Shown: positions 56,736 through 64,000 of the stretch, one piece after another
How positions within the stretch are numbered: position 1 is the stretch's first letter
Layout of the letters: each line of letters begins with the position of its first letter
Assembly (NCBI RefSeq): GCF_900217905.1
Contig: NZ_OBMO01000001.1
Location: 124,001-188,000, forward strand
DNA: 64,000 bases
Reading direction: 5' to 3'
DNA from: Alloalcanivorax xenomutans
GTDB lineage: Bacteria; Pseudomonadota; Gammaproteobacteria; Pseudomonadales; Alcanivoracaceae
Position numbers and translations under genes: made by a program
The notes under the pieces: generated by a model
The model's database searches: none
What the model saw: only the letters and a program-made list of their open reading frames with translations
What the model was told of the DNA's origin: nothing

Positions 56736-56775
56736 ATGGGTCATCATTTCCTTCCGATCGCGGGCACAAAAGCCG

Positions 56776-56844
56776 CTGTAGGAGTTTGCCTGCAAGCGAA
56801 TGGGCTTCCAGGTCCCAAGATTCGCTTGCAGGCAAGTCCTACAG
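56776..56844. repeat. REP-like palindrome between tRNA-Phe and the M23 gene
   Basis: Left arm 56776-56801 begins CTGTAGGAGTTTGCCTGC and right arm 56820-56844 ends GCAGGCAAGTCCTACAG. The arms are inverted copies with about one mismatch and one length difference. The TGTAGGA ends match the repeats at 1094-1152 and 10366-10430. Confidence 0.75.
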
Positions 56845-56876
56845 CCACCTTGGAAGATGCGCCAGGGAAGAAGCAA

Positions 56877-58187
56877 TCAGCCGGCGTTATCGCGGCGATT
56901 GCCGTTACCCGCCACGGCGGTGGCACTCTCCTGCTCATGCAGGTCGAAATAGGCCGCGTACTGGTTCTGGAAGCGGCGCAACTCATCCGGCTGCAGCCGT
57001 TCGCGGGACGGCAATGAAGCGGTCATCGGGTTCAGCGGGCGGCCATTGAGGCGCAGTTCGTAGTGCAGGTGGGAGCCGGTGCTGCGGCCGGTATTGCCGC
57101 TCAGCGCGATGACATCACCCTGCTTTACCTCCTGCCCGGGCCGCACTTCCGCCTTTTGCAGATGCAGGTAGCGAGTCTGGTAGCCCTGCCCATGATCGAT
57201 CACCACGAAACGTCCCGCCAACGGATGGTAGGACACCGTGCGCACCACCCCCTTGGCCGGCGCCAGCACCCTGGTGCCCACTGGCATGGCGAAATCGGTG
57301 CCCAGATGGGGCGTCACCCGCCCGGTAATAGGGTGATGGCGATGCAGGTTGAACGGTGAACTGACGCGGTATTCACTGTTGAAGGGAGTACGGCGGAAGC
57401 CCGGCAGCAGGCTCTTGCCTTCCGGCGTATAGAATCGGTCATCGTCGAAGCGGGCGGCACGCACCGAGATCTGCTCCCCCTCGTAATCAAACCCCGCCAG
57501 CCGCGCCGCATAAGCCCCTTCGGCGTCGTCGATGTATTCCAGATCCACCAACAGGGAGAACCGGTCCCCCTTGCGGGCCTTGCTGGCCAAAGGCAGTAAT
57601 TCCCCCATCTCCGCGGCGATGGCCTGGGCACGACCGCCCAGGGATGGCATCTCCGCCAGCGCGGCGGACAGGGAGGTCCGGATCTCGCCACGCACCGCCA
57701 CCTGGTGCAGATTCCGCTCGTAGGTCAGCGCCGACCGGTGCAGCTGGCCATTTTGCAGATTCCATTCCCACCCTTTTGAAGGGTCCGTCCACAACCTCAA
57801 TGCCTGCAGGCTGCCTTCTCCATCGGCACGCCATTCCAGATGCTGACCGGGACTGACCTGCCGCAAAATGTCCGCGCTCTTGGGATCATTGAGCAAGGTG
57901 TAGAGGGCGGCTTCCGGCAATTGCCACTGGTTGGTCCAGAGATTGGCCAGGGAGTCTCCCTGGGCGATGGTGTAGTGCTCCCATACCGTGGGAGCCGGGT
58001 CTACATCGACGGTATAAAGGTCGGAGTCCTCGATAAGCCCCAGCAGAGCCCGGTCCGTCATCAAGGCGGCGTCGCCGGAAGGCACCCACCACCAGGACGC
58101 CAACGCAATGGCGGCCGCCAGAGCGGGCACCATTGCGCGCAGCAGGGGCGGTCTCGAGGTCCGTGTTGTGGCGGTGGATTCCGTCAT
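56877..58187 (-). CDS. mepM: M23-family murein DD-endopeptidase (MepM-like)
   Basis: 436-residue envelope enzyme cutting peptide crosslinks in peptidoglycan. A single N-terminal membrane segment (VPALAAAIALASWWW) is followed by an OapA/LysM-like domain (YTIAQGDSLANLWTNQWQ), a linker domain (MGELLPLASKARKGDRFSL) and the M23 LytM core with metal ligands HLGTDFAMP and LHYEL. ATG at 58187 chosen; the frame opens further upstream to 58340 without conserved sequence. The gap to the FMN riboswitch (58188-58472) holds no gene. Confidence 0.93.
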   Translation of the reverse strand: MTESTATTRTSRPPLLRAMVPALAAAIALASWWWVPSGDAALMTDRALLGLIEDSDLYTVDVDPAPTVWEHYTIAQGDSLANLWTNQWQLPEAALYTLLNDPKSADILRQVSPGQHLEWRADGEGSLQALRLWTDPSKGWEWNLQNGQLHRSALTYERNLHQVAVRGEIRTSLSAALAEMPSLGGRAQAIAAEMGELLPLASKARKGDRFSLLVDLEYIDDAEGAYAARLAGFDYEGEQISVRAARFDDDRFYTPEGKSLLPGFRRTPFNSEYRVSSPFNLHRHHPITGRVTPHLGTDFAMPVGTRVLAPAKGVVRTVSYHPLAGRFVVIDHGQGYQTRYLHLQKAEVRPGQEVKQGDVIALSGNTGRSTGSHLHYELRLNGRPLNPMTASLPSRERLQPDELRRFQNQYAAYFDLHEQESATAVAGNGNRRDNAG

Positions 58188-58472
58188 GACAACCGTGATC
58201 TGGGACCGGCCTTGCCGGTCGGTCTGTTTCTGTATTCGTGAACAAGGGTTCAGAACCAAGCGGCCGTGACCCGGCCGGGGCGCGAAAACAAGGGCGCCAC
58301 CATACCCGATCGCGAGGTCGCGCCCAAGCACCGGAAACACCGGGGTTCGGGGCCGCGCGGTCAGCGGGCATCCCGATTATCGACAACGGCATGGCGATTT
58401 GGTTGCAAATCCGCTTTTGACTCAGGGCAACAGACTTTCTATATTGCCTTGCCCGGCGACCCTGTCGCCGGA

Positions 58473-58661
58473 TCGTTCTCGGGGCGGGGTGAAAGTCCCC
58501 ACCGGCGGTAAGGGAGCCTCTCCCAAGCCCGCGAGCGCCCGCGGCCAAAGGCCATCCATCGTCAATGTCTACTGGCGGTCCGGTCTGCCTCATGGTCACG
58601 GGGTCAGCAGATCTGGTGTGATTCCAGAGCCGACGGTGATAGTCCGGATAAGAGAGAACGG
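58473..58661 (+). promoter_or_regulatory. FMN riboswitch (RFN element)
   Basis: The conserved RFN aptamer is present: CGTTCTCGGGGCGGGGTGAA at its 5' end, AAGTCCCCACCGGCGGTAA, AGCCCGCGAGCG, GGTCAGCAGATCTGGTG, ATTCCAGAGCCGACGGTGA and TAGTCCGGATAAGAGAGAAC at its 3' end. The terminal stem GTTCTC/GAGAAC closes it. It is followed by 104 bases of leader before ribH2. No clear intrinsic terminator is seen, so control by blocking translation is more likely; FMN would turn expression off. Confidence 0.95.
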
Positions 58662-58765
58662 GACGGTTCCCCCTGCCTCCGTGGCGGCACGCCCAGGCGT
58701 TGCCTTCGCGCCGGCACCGGCCCACGTTCGCCCTGATTCATCTCAACGCCACTCAGGAAAACGGC

Positions 58766-59257
58766 ATGAATCAGACCCAGAGTTCCACCCAGCCTTACCA
58801 TCCCGAACAACAGCGCCTGGCTTTTATCCACGCCAGTTGGCACCAGGACATCGTGCTCCAGTGTCTGGCCGGCTTTCGCGAAGAACTGGGCCGCCTCGGC
58901 TACGGCGACGACCAGATCGACGTGATCGCGGTACCCGGCGCCTACGAAATCCCCCTGCAAGCCAAACTGCTGGCCAAATCCGGACGCTACGCGGCGATCG
59001 CCTGCAGCGGCCTGGTGGTGGACGGCGGTATTTATCGCCATGATTTCGTCGCCACGGCGGTCATCAACGGCCTGATGCAGGTGCAGCTGGAAACGGAAGT
59101 GCCGGTTCTCACCGCGGTGCTCACGCCGCATCATTTCCATGAACATACCGAGCACCATGATTATTTTTCCCGGCATTTCGTCACCAAGGGACAGGAGCTG
59201 GCGAACGCCGCCGACGGCGCCATGCGCCGCACCTCCGACGCCAGATCCTTCCTGTAG
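58766..59257 (+). CDS. ribH2: RibH2-type 6,7-dimethyl-8-ribityllumazine synthase
   Basis: 163-residue enzyme that makes the lumazine precursor of riboflavin. It is not the common RibH. The segments FIHASWHQDIV, VPGAYEIPLQAKLLAKSGRY, GGIYRHDFVATAVINGL and VLTPHHFHEHTEHHDYF read like the type II enzyme of Brucella and Mesorhizobium, which is decameric and also lies apart from the rib operon (from memory). The usual GVLT...EQA...R segment is replaced. ATG at 58766 follows AGGAAA. The FMN riboswitch controls it. Confidence 0.92.
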   Translation: MNQTQSSTQPYHPEQQRLAFIHASWHQDIVLQCLAGFREELGRLGYGDDQIDVIAVPGAYEIPLQAKLLAKSGRYAAIACSGLVVDGGIYRHDFVATAVINGLMQVQLETEVPVLTAVLTPHHFHEHTEHHDYFSRHFVTKGQELANAADGAMRRTSDARSFL

Positions 59258-59269
59258 CACCGATGTCAT

Positions 59270-59302
59270 GGCCGGCTTCGCGATAACGTCGCCAAGCCGG
59301 CC
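59270..59302 (+). terminator. Hairpin after ribH2
   Basis: GGCCGGCTT...AAGCCGGCC, 9-bp perfect stem with a 15-base loop and no T-run, placed 13 bases after the ribH2 stop. Confidence 0.45.
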
Positions 59303-59317
59303 GTTACCGGCATTTCA

Positions 59318-59358
59318 TCGTCATAATCCGTTTCACCAAACTGCAAGCCGGTTGTCAT
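59318..59358 (+). promoter_or_regulatory. Possible PHO-box cluster upstream of the glycerophosphodiesterase gene
   Basis: TCGTCAT at 59318-59324 and TTGTCAT at 59352-59358, the latter preceded 11 bases earlier by CTGCAAG. Together 10 of 14 positions fit the PhoB repeat at the second site. The sites lie 50-90 bases before the gene. Weak on its own, but the gene product fits phosphate scavenging. Confidence 0.4.
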
Positions 59359-59407
59359 TCTCCGAACCTAGACTCGCTGGGCTTCTTTTCATCAAGGGAA
59401 CCCGACC

Positions 59408-61813
59408 ATGTCACAACGGATTTGGCGTCTGACGCTGCTGTGTCTTTCTTTACTTATCGCGGCTTGTAACTCCTCCAGTAATCACAACGATCCGGCACCG
59501 GATCCCGAAAACCCGCCCACCGAACCTGGTGAACCCGGAGAACCGGAAGAACCCGGCGAACCTGGAGAGCCAGGAGAACCAGAACCGGAACCTCGGATAC
59601 TGCTGGACGAAACCTTCGAGGGCGACACGCTCCCGGAAGGATGGGCACAATACAATGGCGTCGATAACGCCGCCTATGTACAGGACGGCAGTTTGTTTAT
59701 CGACGGCCGGGCTGACAATTACACCGCCACCGCCGTCACTCTGCCGGCGGAGCTGGGCGCCACCGGCGATTACCGCATTGATGCGGAATTCACCATCGCC
59801 AGCGCCAATACCGCGTCACGCTGGGTCGGCTTCATATATCGCGCCGGTCAATCCTTTGAACCTTACTACCAGATGGCGATTCGTCAGGGCGCCACCGCCA
59901 GCAACGGCACGGAACTGGCATTCCGTTCCGGCGGCTGGACCATCCTTGAAAAAGCCCCTTATTCCGAAGCCATAGACGCTGAAAAAACCTACAACGTCAC
60001 CATCATCGTTCAAGGCGGCCGGGTACAACAGTTCATCAACGGCGAGTTGCTGGAAAACGGCGAACTGGACAGTCAATACAGCCAGGGCGGCCTTGCTCTG
60101 CAAGCGGCGGGAACCCTGTTCCGGGTGGATCGGGTCACCGTCACCGAACAACTCGACGCCCTGCCGAATCTCCCCACCGTCTTCACCATCAATGAACCGG
60201 AAACCGGCGTCGCCATGGCGCCGACGCTGGTGCGAACCGCACAGGCGGACACCGATCTGTCCGGACTCCAAGCCAGCAATGTGCTGTTCACTCTGGATAA
60301 AAATCTGAACCTGCTCGATGACAATGACCAGGTCATTACCACGCTGGCGGACTATCTGGACCAGGAGCCGGTGAACGCCATTCCAACGCTGCGCATTCGG
60401 GATGCCGATACCATTACCACTCTGAGCGCACTGGTCACCGAGCGCAATTTGATGGACCTGACGCTGCTGTCCAACGACGCCGATCTGCTGGCCGCCGCCC
60501 GCGAGGCAATGCCGATGGCGCGGGCCGCCCTGGATCTCTCCGGCGCTTCCCTCGGCAATACACGTCAGGATCTGCTTGGCGTGGTCCACGCCACCAACCG
60601 GGCCGGCGCCAAGATCGCCCTTTTGCCAACCAGCCTGGTCACTCGGGACAGCGTGGCGTACCTGCAGCGGATGCTGATCACGGTCTGGGCCGGCTCCGCC
60701 AATACCTCCGCCACCCGGGCGGCGGAACTGCTCACCACCGGGGTCAACGGTATCGTCAGCGCCGATACCGCGCTCTACGCTGACCTGTTGGGGCGTTTCC
60801 CGGAACATACGCTATTGCGCAAACCGCTGGTGGTCGGCCACCGGGGAGTGCCTTCCCTGTACCCGGAGAACACCCTGGAAGGCGCGCAACACGCCTGGGA
60901 ACTGGGGGCCGACGCGATCGAGAATGACATCTATCTAACCACCGACAATCACGTGGTAATCATGCACGACGGCACGGTGGACCGAACCACGGATGGCACC
61001 GGCAATATCGAGGAGATGACGCTGGAGCAGGTCAAGGCGCTCAATATCGAGCATGACTCTCTGACCGGTTTGAAAGTGCCGACCCTGAACGAATTCTTCG
61101 AGGCGTTCAAAGGCAAGCCGGTGATTCACTTCGTCGAAATCAAGAGCGGCAAGCCGGAAATCATCGACCATCTGAAGACCGCCATCGATGAATATGGCGT
61201 GGCCGATCAAGTGGTGGTGATCTCGTTCTCCGACAGTCAGTTGTTGCGGATGCGCGAAATCATGCCGGAAGTCACCGTCGGCTATCTGAACAGCGTCGGC
61301 GCCGACAGCGACCTGCGGAAATCCCTGCGCCGGATTCTGTCCGCCACACAGACCTTGTCCTCCACCTTCAACCCGTCCTACGGCAGCCTGAACAATACGC
61401 TGATGGAAGCCGCCAAGCACCGCGGCACCACCTTCTGGCCCTGGACCTTCCGTGATCAAACCATCGCCGAGACGTTCTACACCGCCGGCACGCACGGCCT
61501 GACCACCGACTACGCCCAGTGGTTCAGTGCCTATCCGGTGAGTGTCGCCACCGACAATACGCAGGTCATCGTCAACGTCGGGGAAACCGCCGGCGCGCCG
61601 ATCACGCTGACGTTGCAGGATGGCCGCCAGCAGGAAGCCACCAGCAATCAGATGCTGGTGATCGACAGTACCGTGGATTACACCAGCGCCGACGGCCAGG
61701 TGGTTTTCAACGGCACCGGTAGCGCCACGGTGCTGTTGGGCCACACCGAGAACCTCGGTGAAGGCCGTCAATACCGTCTCTACTCCGCACCGGTTTCAGT
61801 CAGCATCCGCTGA
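59408..61813 (+). CDS. Modular glycerophosphodiester phosphodiesterase lipoprotein
   Basis: 801-residue exported protein. Lipobox LLIAACNS (Cys 20), then a Pro/Glu/Gly repeat linker (residues about 34-62, GEPGEPEEPGEPGE pattern), then a jelly-roll, laminin-G-like domain (about 65-245: FEGDTLPEGWAQYNG, RWVGFIYRAG, INGELLENGEL). Residues about 255-470 look like a degenerate barrel. The active GDPD barrel starts at VVGHRGVPSLYPENTLEGA with IENDIYLT and MHDGTVDRTTDGTG; LTTDYAQWF closes it. A C-terminal beta domain follows. It would release glycerol-3-phosphate from lipid headgroups outside the inner membrane. Confidence 0.9.
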   Translation: MSQRIWRLTLLCLSLLIAACNSSSNHNDPAPDPENPPTEPGEPGEPEEPGEPGEPGEPEPEPRILLDETFEGDTLPEGWAQYNGVDNAAYVQDGSLFIDGRADNYTATAVTLPAELGATGDYRIDAEFTIASANTASRWVGFIYRAGQSFEPYYQMAIRQGATASNGTELAFRSGGWTILEKAPYSEAIDAEKTYNVTIIVQGGRVQQFINGELLENGELDSQYSQGGLALQAAGTLFRVDRVTVTEQLDALPNLPTVFTINEPETGVAMAPTLVRTAQADTDLSGLQASNVLFTLDKNLNLLDDNDQVITTLADYLDQEPVNAIPTLRIRDADTITTLSALVTERNLMDLTLLSNDADLLAAAREAMPMARAALDLSGASLGNTRQDLLGVVHATNRAGAKIALLPTSLVTRDSVAYLQRMLITVWAGSANTSATRAAELLTTGVNGIVSADTALYADLLGRFPEHTLLRKPLVVGHRGVPSLYPENTLEGAQHAWELGADAIENDIYLTTDNHVVIMHDGTVDRTTDGTGNIEEMTLEQVKALNIEHDSLTGLKVPTLNEFFEAFKGKPVIHFVEIKSGKPEIIDHLKTAIDEYGVADQVVVISFSDSQLLRMREIMPEVTVGYLNSVGADSDLRKSLRRILSATQTLSSTFNPSYGSLNNTLMEAAKHRGTTFWPWTFRDQTIAETFYTAGTHGLTTDYAQWFSAYPVSVATDNTQVIVNVGETAGAPITLTLQDGRQQEATSNQMLVIDSTVDYTSADGQVVFNGTGSATVLLGHTENLGEGRQYRLYSAPVSVSIR

Positions 61814-61821
61814 GACCGGGA

Positions 61822-61848
61822 CCGCCGGCCTTCCGGCCGGCGGCTTTC
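61822..61848. terminator. Hairpin between convergent genes
   Basis: CCGCCGGCC-TTCC-GGCCGGCGG, a perfect 9-bp stem followed by CTTT, in the 38-base gap between the glycerophosphodiesterase and AtzH-like genes. Confidence 0.65.
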
Positions 61849-61851
61849 CAT

Positions 61852-62259
61852 TCAGTCCGGTGCCCCGCCCAGTGTGGCCAAGTCCACGCTGACATGGGCC
61901 GCCACCACCTTCCAGCCGTCCTCGAAACGGATCCAGGTCTGCATCTGGCGCCCCAATTGCTGACTGTCACCGTTACGGAATTGGGTGCTGACCGTGGCGG
62001 CGTCGGCACCATAAGTGGTGATCACGGTATTCAGCAGCCGGCGACTGGCGGGCACCGGCTCGCACTGACGACGATAGCGGGCGATGGTGTCGGCACCGTA
62101 TAAATTCTCGGCAACGCCGTAGCGCACCGTTGCCTCCGCGTCCCAGAAAGCCCGGTCCAACGCCTCCAGCCGGTTGGCCAACAGCGCCGCTTCATACGCC
62201 TCGAAGGCGGCGCGCACCTCGGCCACTACCGAGGGAATATTGATGTCCTGAGCGGTCAT
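61852..62259 (-). CDS. AtzH/HpxZ-like protein (DUF3225)
   Basis: 135-residue small alpha/beta protein of the SnoaL/NTF2-like fold. The family reads [50 protein letters not shown] and [18 protein letters not shown]. Relatives HpxZ and AtzH lie in oxalurate and cyanuric acid breakdown clusters, where AtzH-like proteins help an amidase. ATG at 62259 overlaps the stop of the cysteine hydrolase gene as ATGA. No amidase is visible in the window, but it may lie beyond the end. It is the last gene of the unit. Confidence 0.87.
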   Translation of the reverse strand: MTAQDINIPSVVAEVRAAFEAYEAALLANRLEALDRAFWDAEATVRYGVAENLYGADTIARYRRQCEPVPASRRLLNTVITTYGADAATVSTQFRNGDSQQLGRQMQTWIRFEDGWKVVAAHVSVDLATLGGAPD

Positions 62260-62933
62260 GCATTCGCTCCTTGTTGGAAAGCCCGGCGCAACGCATCCAG
62301 TGAGGCGCACCGTCCGACGATACCGCCCTGGGCCACGATCATCGCCAGAGTGGCGGCTTTGAATTCGGGGAAGTAGCTTTCCGTGGCATCCTCGATCACC
62401 AGGCAGTCATAGCCCCGATCGCAGGCCTCACGCATGCTGGTTTGTACACAGACTTCGGTGGTGACGCCGGCGAAAATCAACTGAGTGATACCCGCGTCGC
62501 GCAGGCGCTGATCCAGCCCGGTGGCATGGAACATCCCTTTTCCCGGCTTATCCACCTGCCACTCACCGGGCTCGGGGGCCACTGTATCGAGGATCCGGTT
62601 GCCGGGCTCGCCGCGCACCAGGATCCGTCCCATTGGCCCGTCATCGCCAATGCGGCGCCCCGCTGGCAGTTTGTTCCGTTTCAACGGCGGGCAATCGGAC
62701 AGATCCGGCAAATGCGATTCACGGGTATGGACCACCGTCAGCCGCTGCTCCCTGGCCAGCGCCAGCAGCGCCGCCACCTTCGGCACCACCGGCGCCAGCC
62801 GGGACACATCATTGCCAAGCGCCGCGCCAAACCCGCCGGGTTCGATGAAATCCCGCTGCATATCGATCACCACCAAGGCGCAGTGGCCGGGATCAAGGGG
62901 GAAAGCATTCGGCTTCGCGCTAACGTTCAACAT
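62256..62933 (-). CDS. Isochorismatase-family cysteine hydrolase
   Basis: 225-residue amidohydrolase with the Asp-Lys-Cys triad of the family: Asp in [11 protein letters not shown], Lys in VDKPGKGMF and Cys in [11 protein letters not shown]. Related enzymes include biuret, ureidoacrylate and nicotinamide hydrolases; the [15 protein letters not shown] segment is close to the biuret/ureidoacrylate branch as I remember it. ATG at 62933 follows GGAGGC and overlaps the ABC gene stop by seven bases. Substrate is probably a small urea- or amide-containing compound brought in by the transporter; this is inference. Confidence 0.9.
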   Translation of the reverse strand: MLNVSAKPNAFPLDPGHCALVVIDMQRDFIEPGGFGAALGNDVSRLAPVVPKVAALLALAREQRLTVVHTRESHLPDLSDCPPLKRNKLPAGRRIGDDGPMGRILVRGEPGNRILDTVAPEPGEWQVDKPGKGMFHATGLDQRLRDAGITQLIFAGVTTEVCVQTSMREACDRGYDCLVIEDATESYFPEFKAATLAMIVAQGGIVGRCASLDALRRAFQQGANA

Positions 62934-64000
62934 GCCTCCGCCTCCACACCAGCCATGTGGCGTCCCAGTTCAACCCGATTGGCCTCGGCGGCGCGGGTCT
63001 GGTAGCTGATGTGGCCGTCATGGATCACCAGAATCCGGTCCGCCAGCTCCAATAGTTCGTCCAGGTCTTCGCTCAGCAACAACACCCCGGCACCGCGATT
63101 GCGCGCCTCCAGCAGACGCTGGTGGATCATCGCCACGGAGGCGAAATCGAGACCGAACACCGGATTGGACACGATCAGCACCGCTACCTCCTCGGTCAGT
63201 TCCCGCGCCAGCACCACCCGTTGCACATTGCCGCCGGAAAGAGTCTGGATTGGACGCGCCGGGTCCGCCGGGCTGACCTGGAAGCGCTCGATACGCTCAC
63301 CAGCCTGTTTGTCGATGGCGGCCCGGTTGATCCACCAGCCCCAACGACACAGCGCGGGTTGATCAAACTGCCGCAACGCCAGATTCTCCGCCACGCTCAT
63401 GGTGCCGATACAAGCGTTACGCAAAGGTTCCTCCGGCAGGCTGTGTACTTTCTCCCGCAGCATTTCCTCACGTCGGCCATGGTAGGGGCGGCCGTTAATG
63501 AAAACCGACCCGCTCTCCGCCTGCCGCTGCCCGAGCAGCACCTCGGTAAGCTCTTTCTGGCCATTGCCGGAAATACCGGCGATGCCGACGATTTCCCCAG
63601 GGCGCACCGACAGGGAAACCCGGTGCACCGCCTCAACGCCCTTGTCGTTATGCGCCACCATATCCGTGACACGCAGGCACGGTTCGACCTTCTCGTTCAC
63701 CGGCGGCCGCTCCACCACGGTGTTATGGGTTGGGGCCCGCCCCATCATCCAACCGGACAATGCCTCCACCGTGGTGTCCGCCACCGCGCAGCTACCCACC
63801 ATGGCGCCCTTGCGCAGAACGGTCACGTCATCGGCAAAGGCGGTGACTTCCCGGAACTTGTGCGTGATCATCAGAACCGAGACTTCCCCGGCGTGAGCGA
63901 GGCCCCGCATCAGCCCGAGCACTTCATCCGCCTCCTGCGGCGTCAGCACCGAGGTCGGTTCATCGAGAATGATGAAACGGCGCTGTAAATAAAGCTGTTT
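62927..64000 (-). CDS. Nucleobase/nucleoside-type ABC transporter ATPase, partial
   Basis: Double-domain ATPase (RbsA/YufO type) of a BMP-family importer; 357 residues are visible and the 5' part lies beyond 64000. The end of the first domain appears as [18 protein letters not shown] with MITHKFREV. The second domain has a degenerate Walker A ([12 protein letters not shown]), signature [15 protein letters not shown], and [12 protein letters not shown] in place of a normal Walker B, typical of this family where the second site is weak. It precedes the hydrolase and AtzH genes with overlapping codons, so all three are coupled. Import of a purine-, pyrimidine- or ring-derived compound is likely. 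Confidence 0.9.
   Translation of the reverse strand, partial: KQLYLQRRFIILDEPTSVLTPQEADEVLGLMRGLAHAGEVSVLMITHKFREVTAFADDVTVLRKGAMVGSCAVADTTVEALSGWMMGRAPTHNTVVERPPVNEKVEPCLRVTDMVAHNDKGVEAVHRVSLSVRPGEIVGIAGISGNGQKELTEVLLGQRQAESGSVFINGRPYHGRREEMLREKVHSLPEEPLRNACIGTMSVAENLALRQFDQPALCRWGWWINRAAIDKQAGERIERFQVSPADPARPIQTLSGGNVQRVVLARELTEEVAVLIVSNPVFGLDFASVAMIHQRLLEARNRGAGVLLLSEDLDELLELADRILVIHDGHISYQTRAAEANRVELGRHMAGVEAEAC

Overview
This window looks like chromosomal DNA of a high-GC marine-type gammaproteobacterium. Gene orders such as rpsF-priB-rpsR-rplI, dnaB-alr-radA, mutL-miaA-hfq-hflX-hflK-hflC-DUF2065-hisZ-purA and tsaE-nnr-amiB are typical of that class. The protein sequences read like Alcanivorax and relatives, but that is inference from memory, not a search. 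I see no rRNA, CRISPR array, insertion sequence, phage gene or integrase. Two tRNA genes (Leu-CAG, Phe-GAA) and one FMN riboswitch are present.

Layout. (1) 1-10.3 kb is an iron/metalloid block. It holds the N-terminal part of a TonB receptor with a signalling domain, its FecR/FecI regulators under a Fur-like box, an ArsM-type arsenite methyltransferase, a TVP38 membrane protein fused to a MerA-like flavin disulfide reductase, a DUF547 protein, a second paralogous TonB receptor under its own Fur-like box, and a PepSY membrane protein. (2) 10.4-21.3 kb is housekeeping on the minus strand: KtrAB potassium uptake, radA, alr, dnaB, the rplI/rpsR/priB/rpsF operon, rlmB and rnr. (3) 21.5-31.6 kb starts with tRNA-Leu, whose 3' end and terminator are duplicated 142 bp downstream. 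It continues as a phosphorus-acquisition island: PhoD, a small membrane protein, a His-rich exported protein, two tandem PhoA-type phosphatases and, divergently, a PhoX-like lipoprotein and a diheme cytochrome c lipoprotein. (4) 31.6-45 kb is minus-strand core metabolism: purA, hisZ, hflCKX, hfq, miaA, mutL, amiB, tsaE, nnr. (5) 45-58.2 kb holds queG, a cytochrome c' lipoprotein facing a cytochrome b561, orn, rsgA, a rhodanese, psd, an orphan 7TMR-DISM sensor kinase, an AsmA protein, mutY, yggX, tRNA-Phe and an M23 endopeptidase. (6) 58.4-64 kb holds an FMN riboswitch controlling a RibH2-type lumazine synthase, a modular glycerophosphodiesterase lipoprotein, and a tightly overlapping set encoding an ABC ATPase, a cysteine hydrolase and an AtzH-like protein that runs off the end.

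How the genes fit together. The first block is probably controlled by iron through Fur and FecI, and may link metal uptake with arsenic methylation and thiol/flavin redox chemistry. The third block carries the best PHO-box-like site in the window, in the divergent PhoX/PhoA promoter region, and it contains an unexplained electron-transfer lipoprotein. I judge these two blocks, together with the unusual CTG starts proposed for priB and mutY, the RibH2 riboswitch unit and the AtzH/hydrolase/transporter set, the most interesting parts of the window. All functional calls rest on motifs and gene order read by eye; no database search was run.
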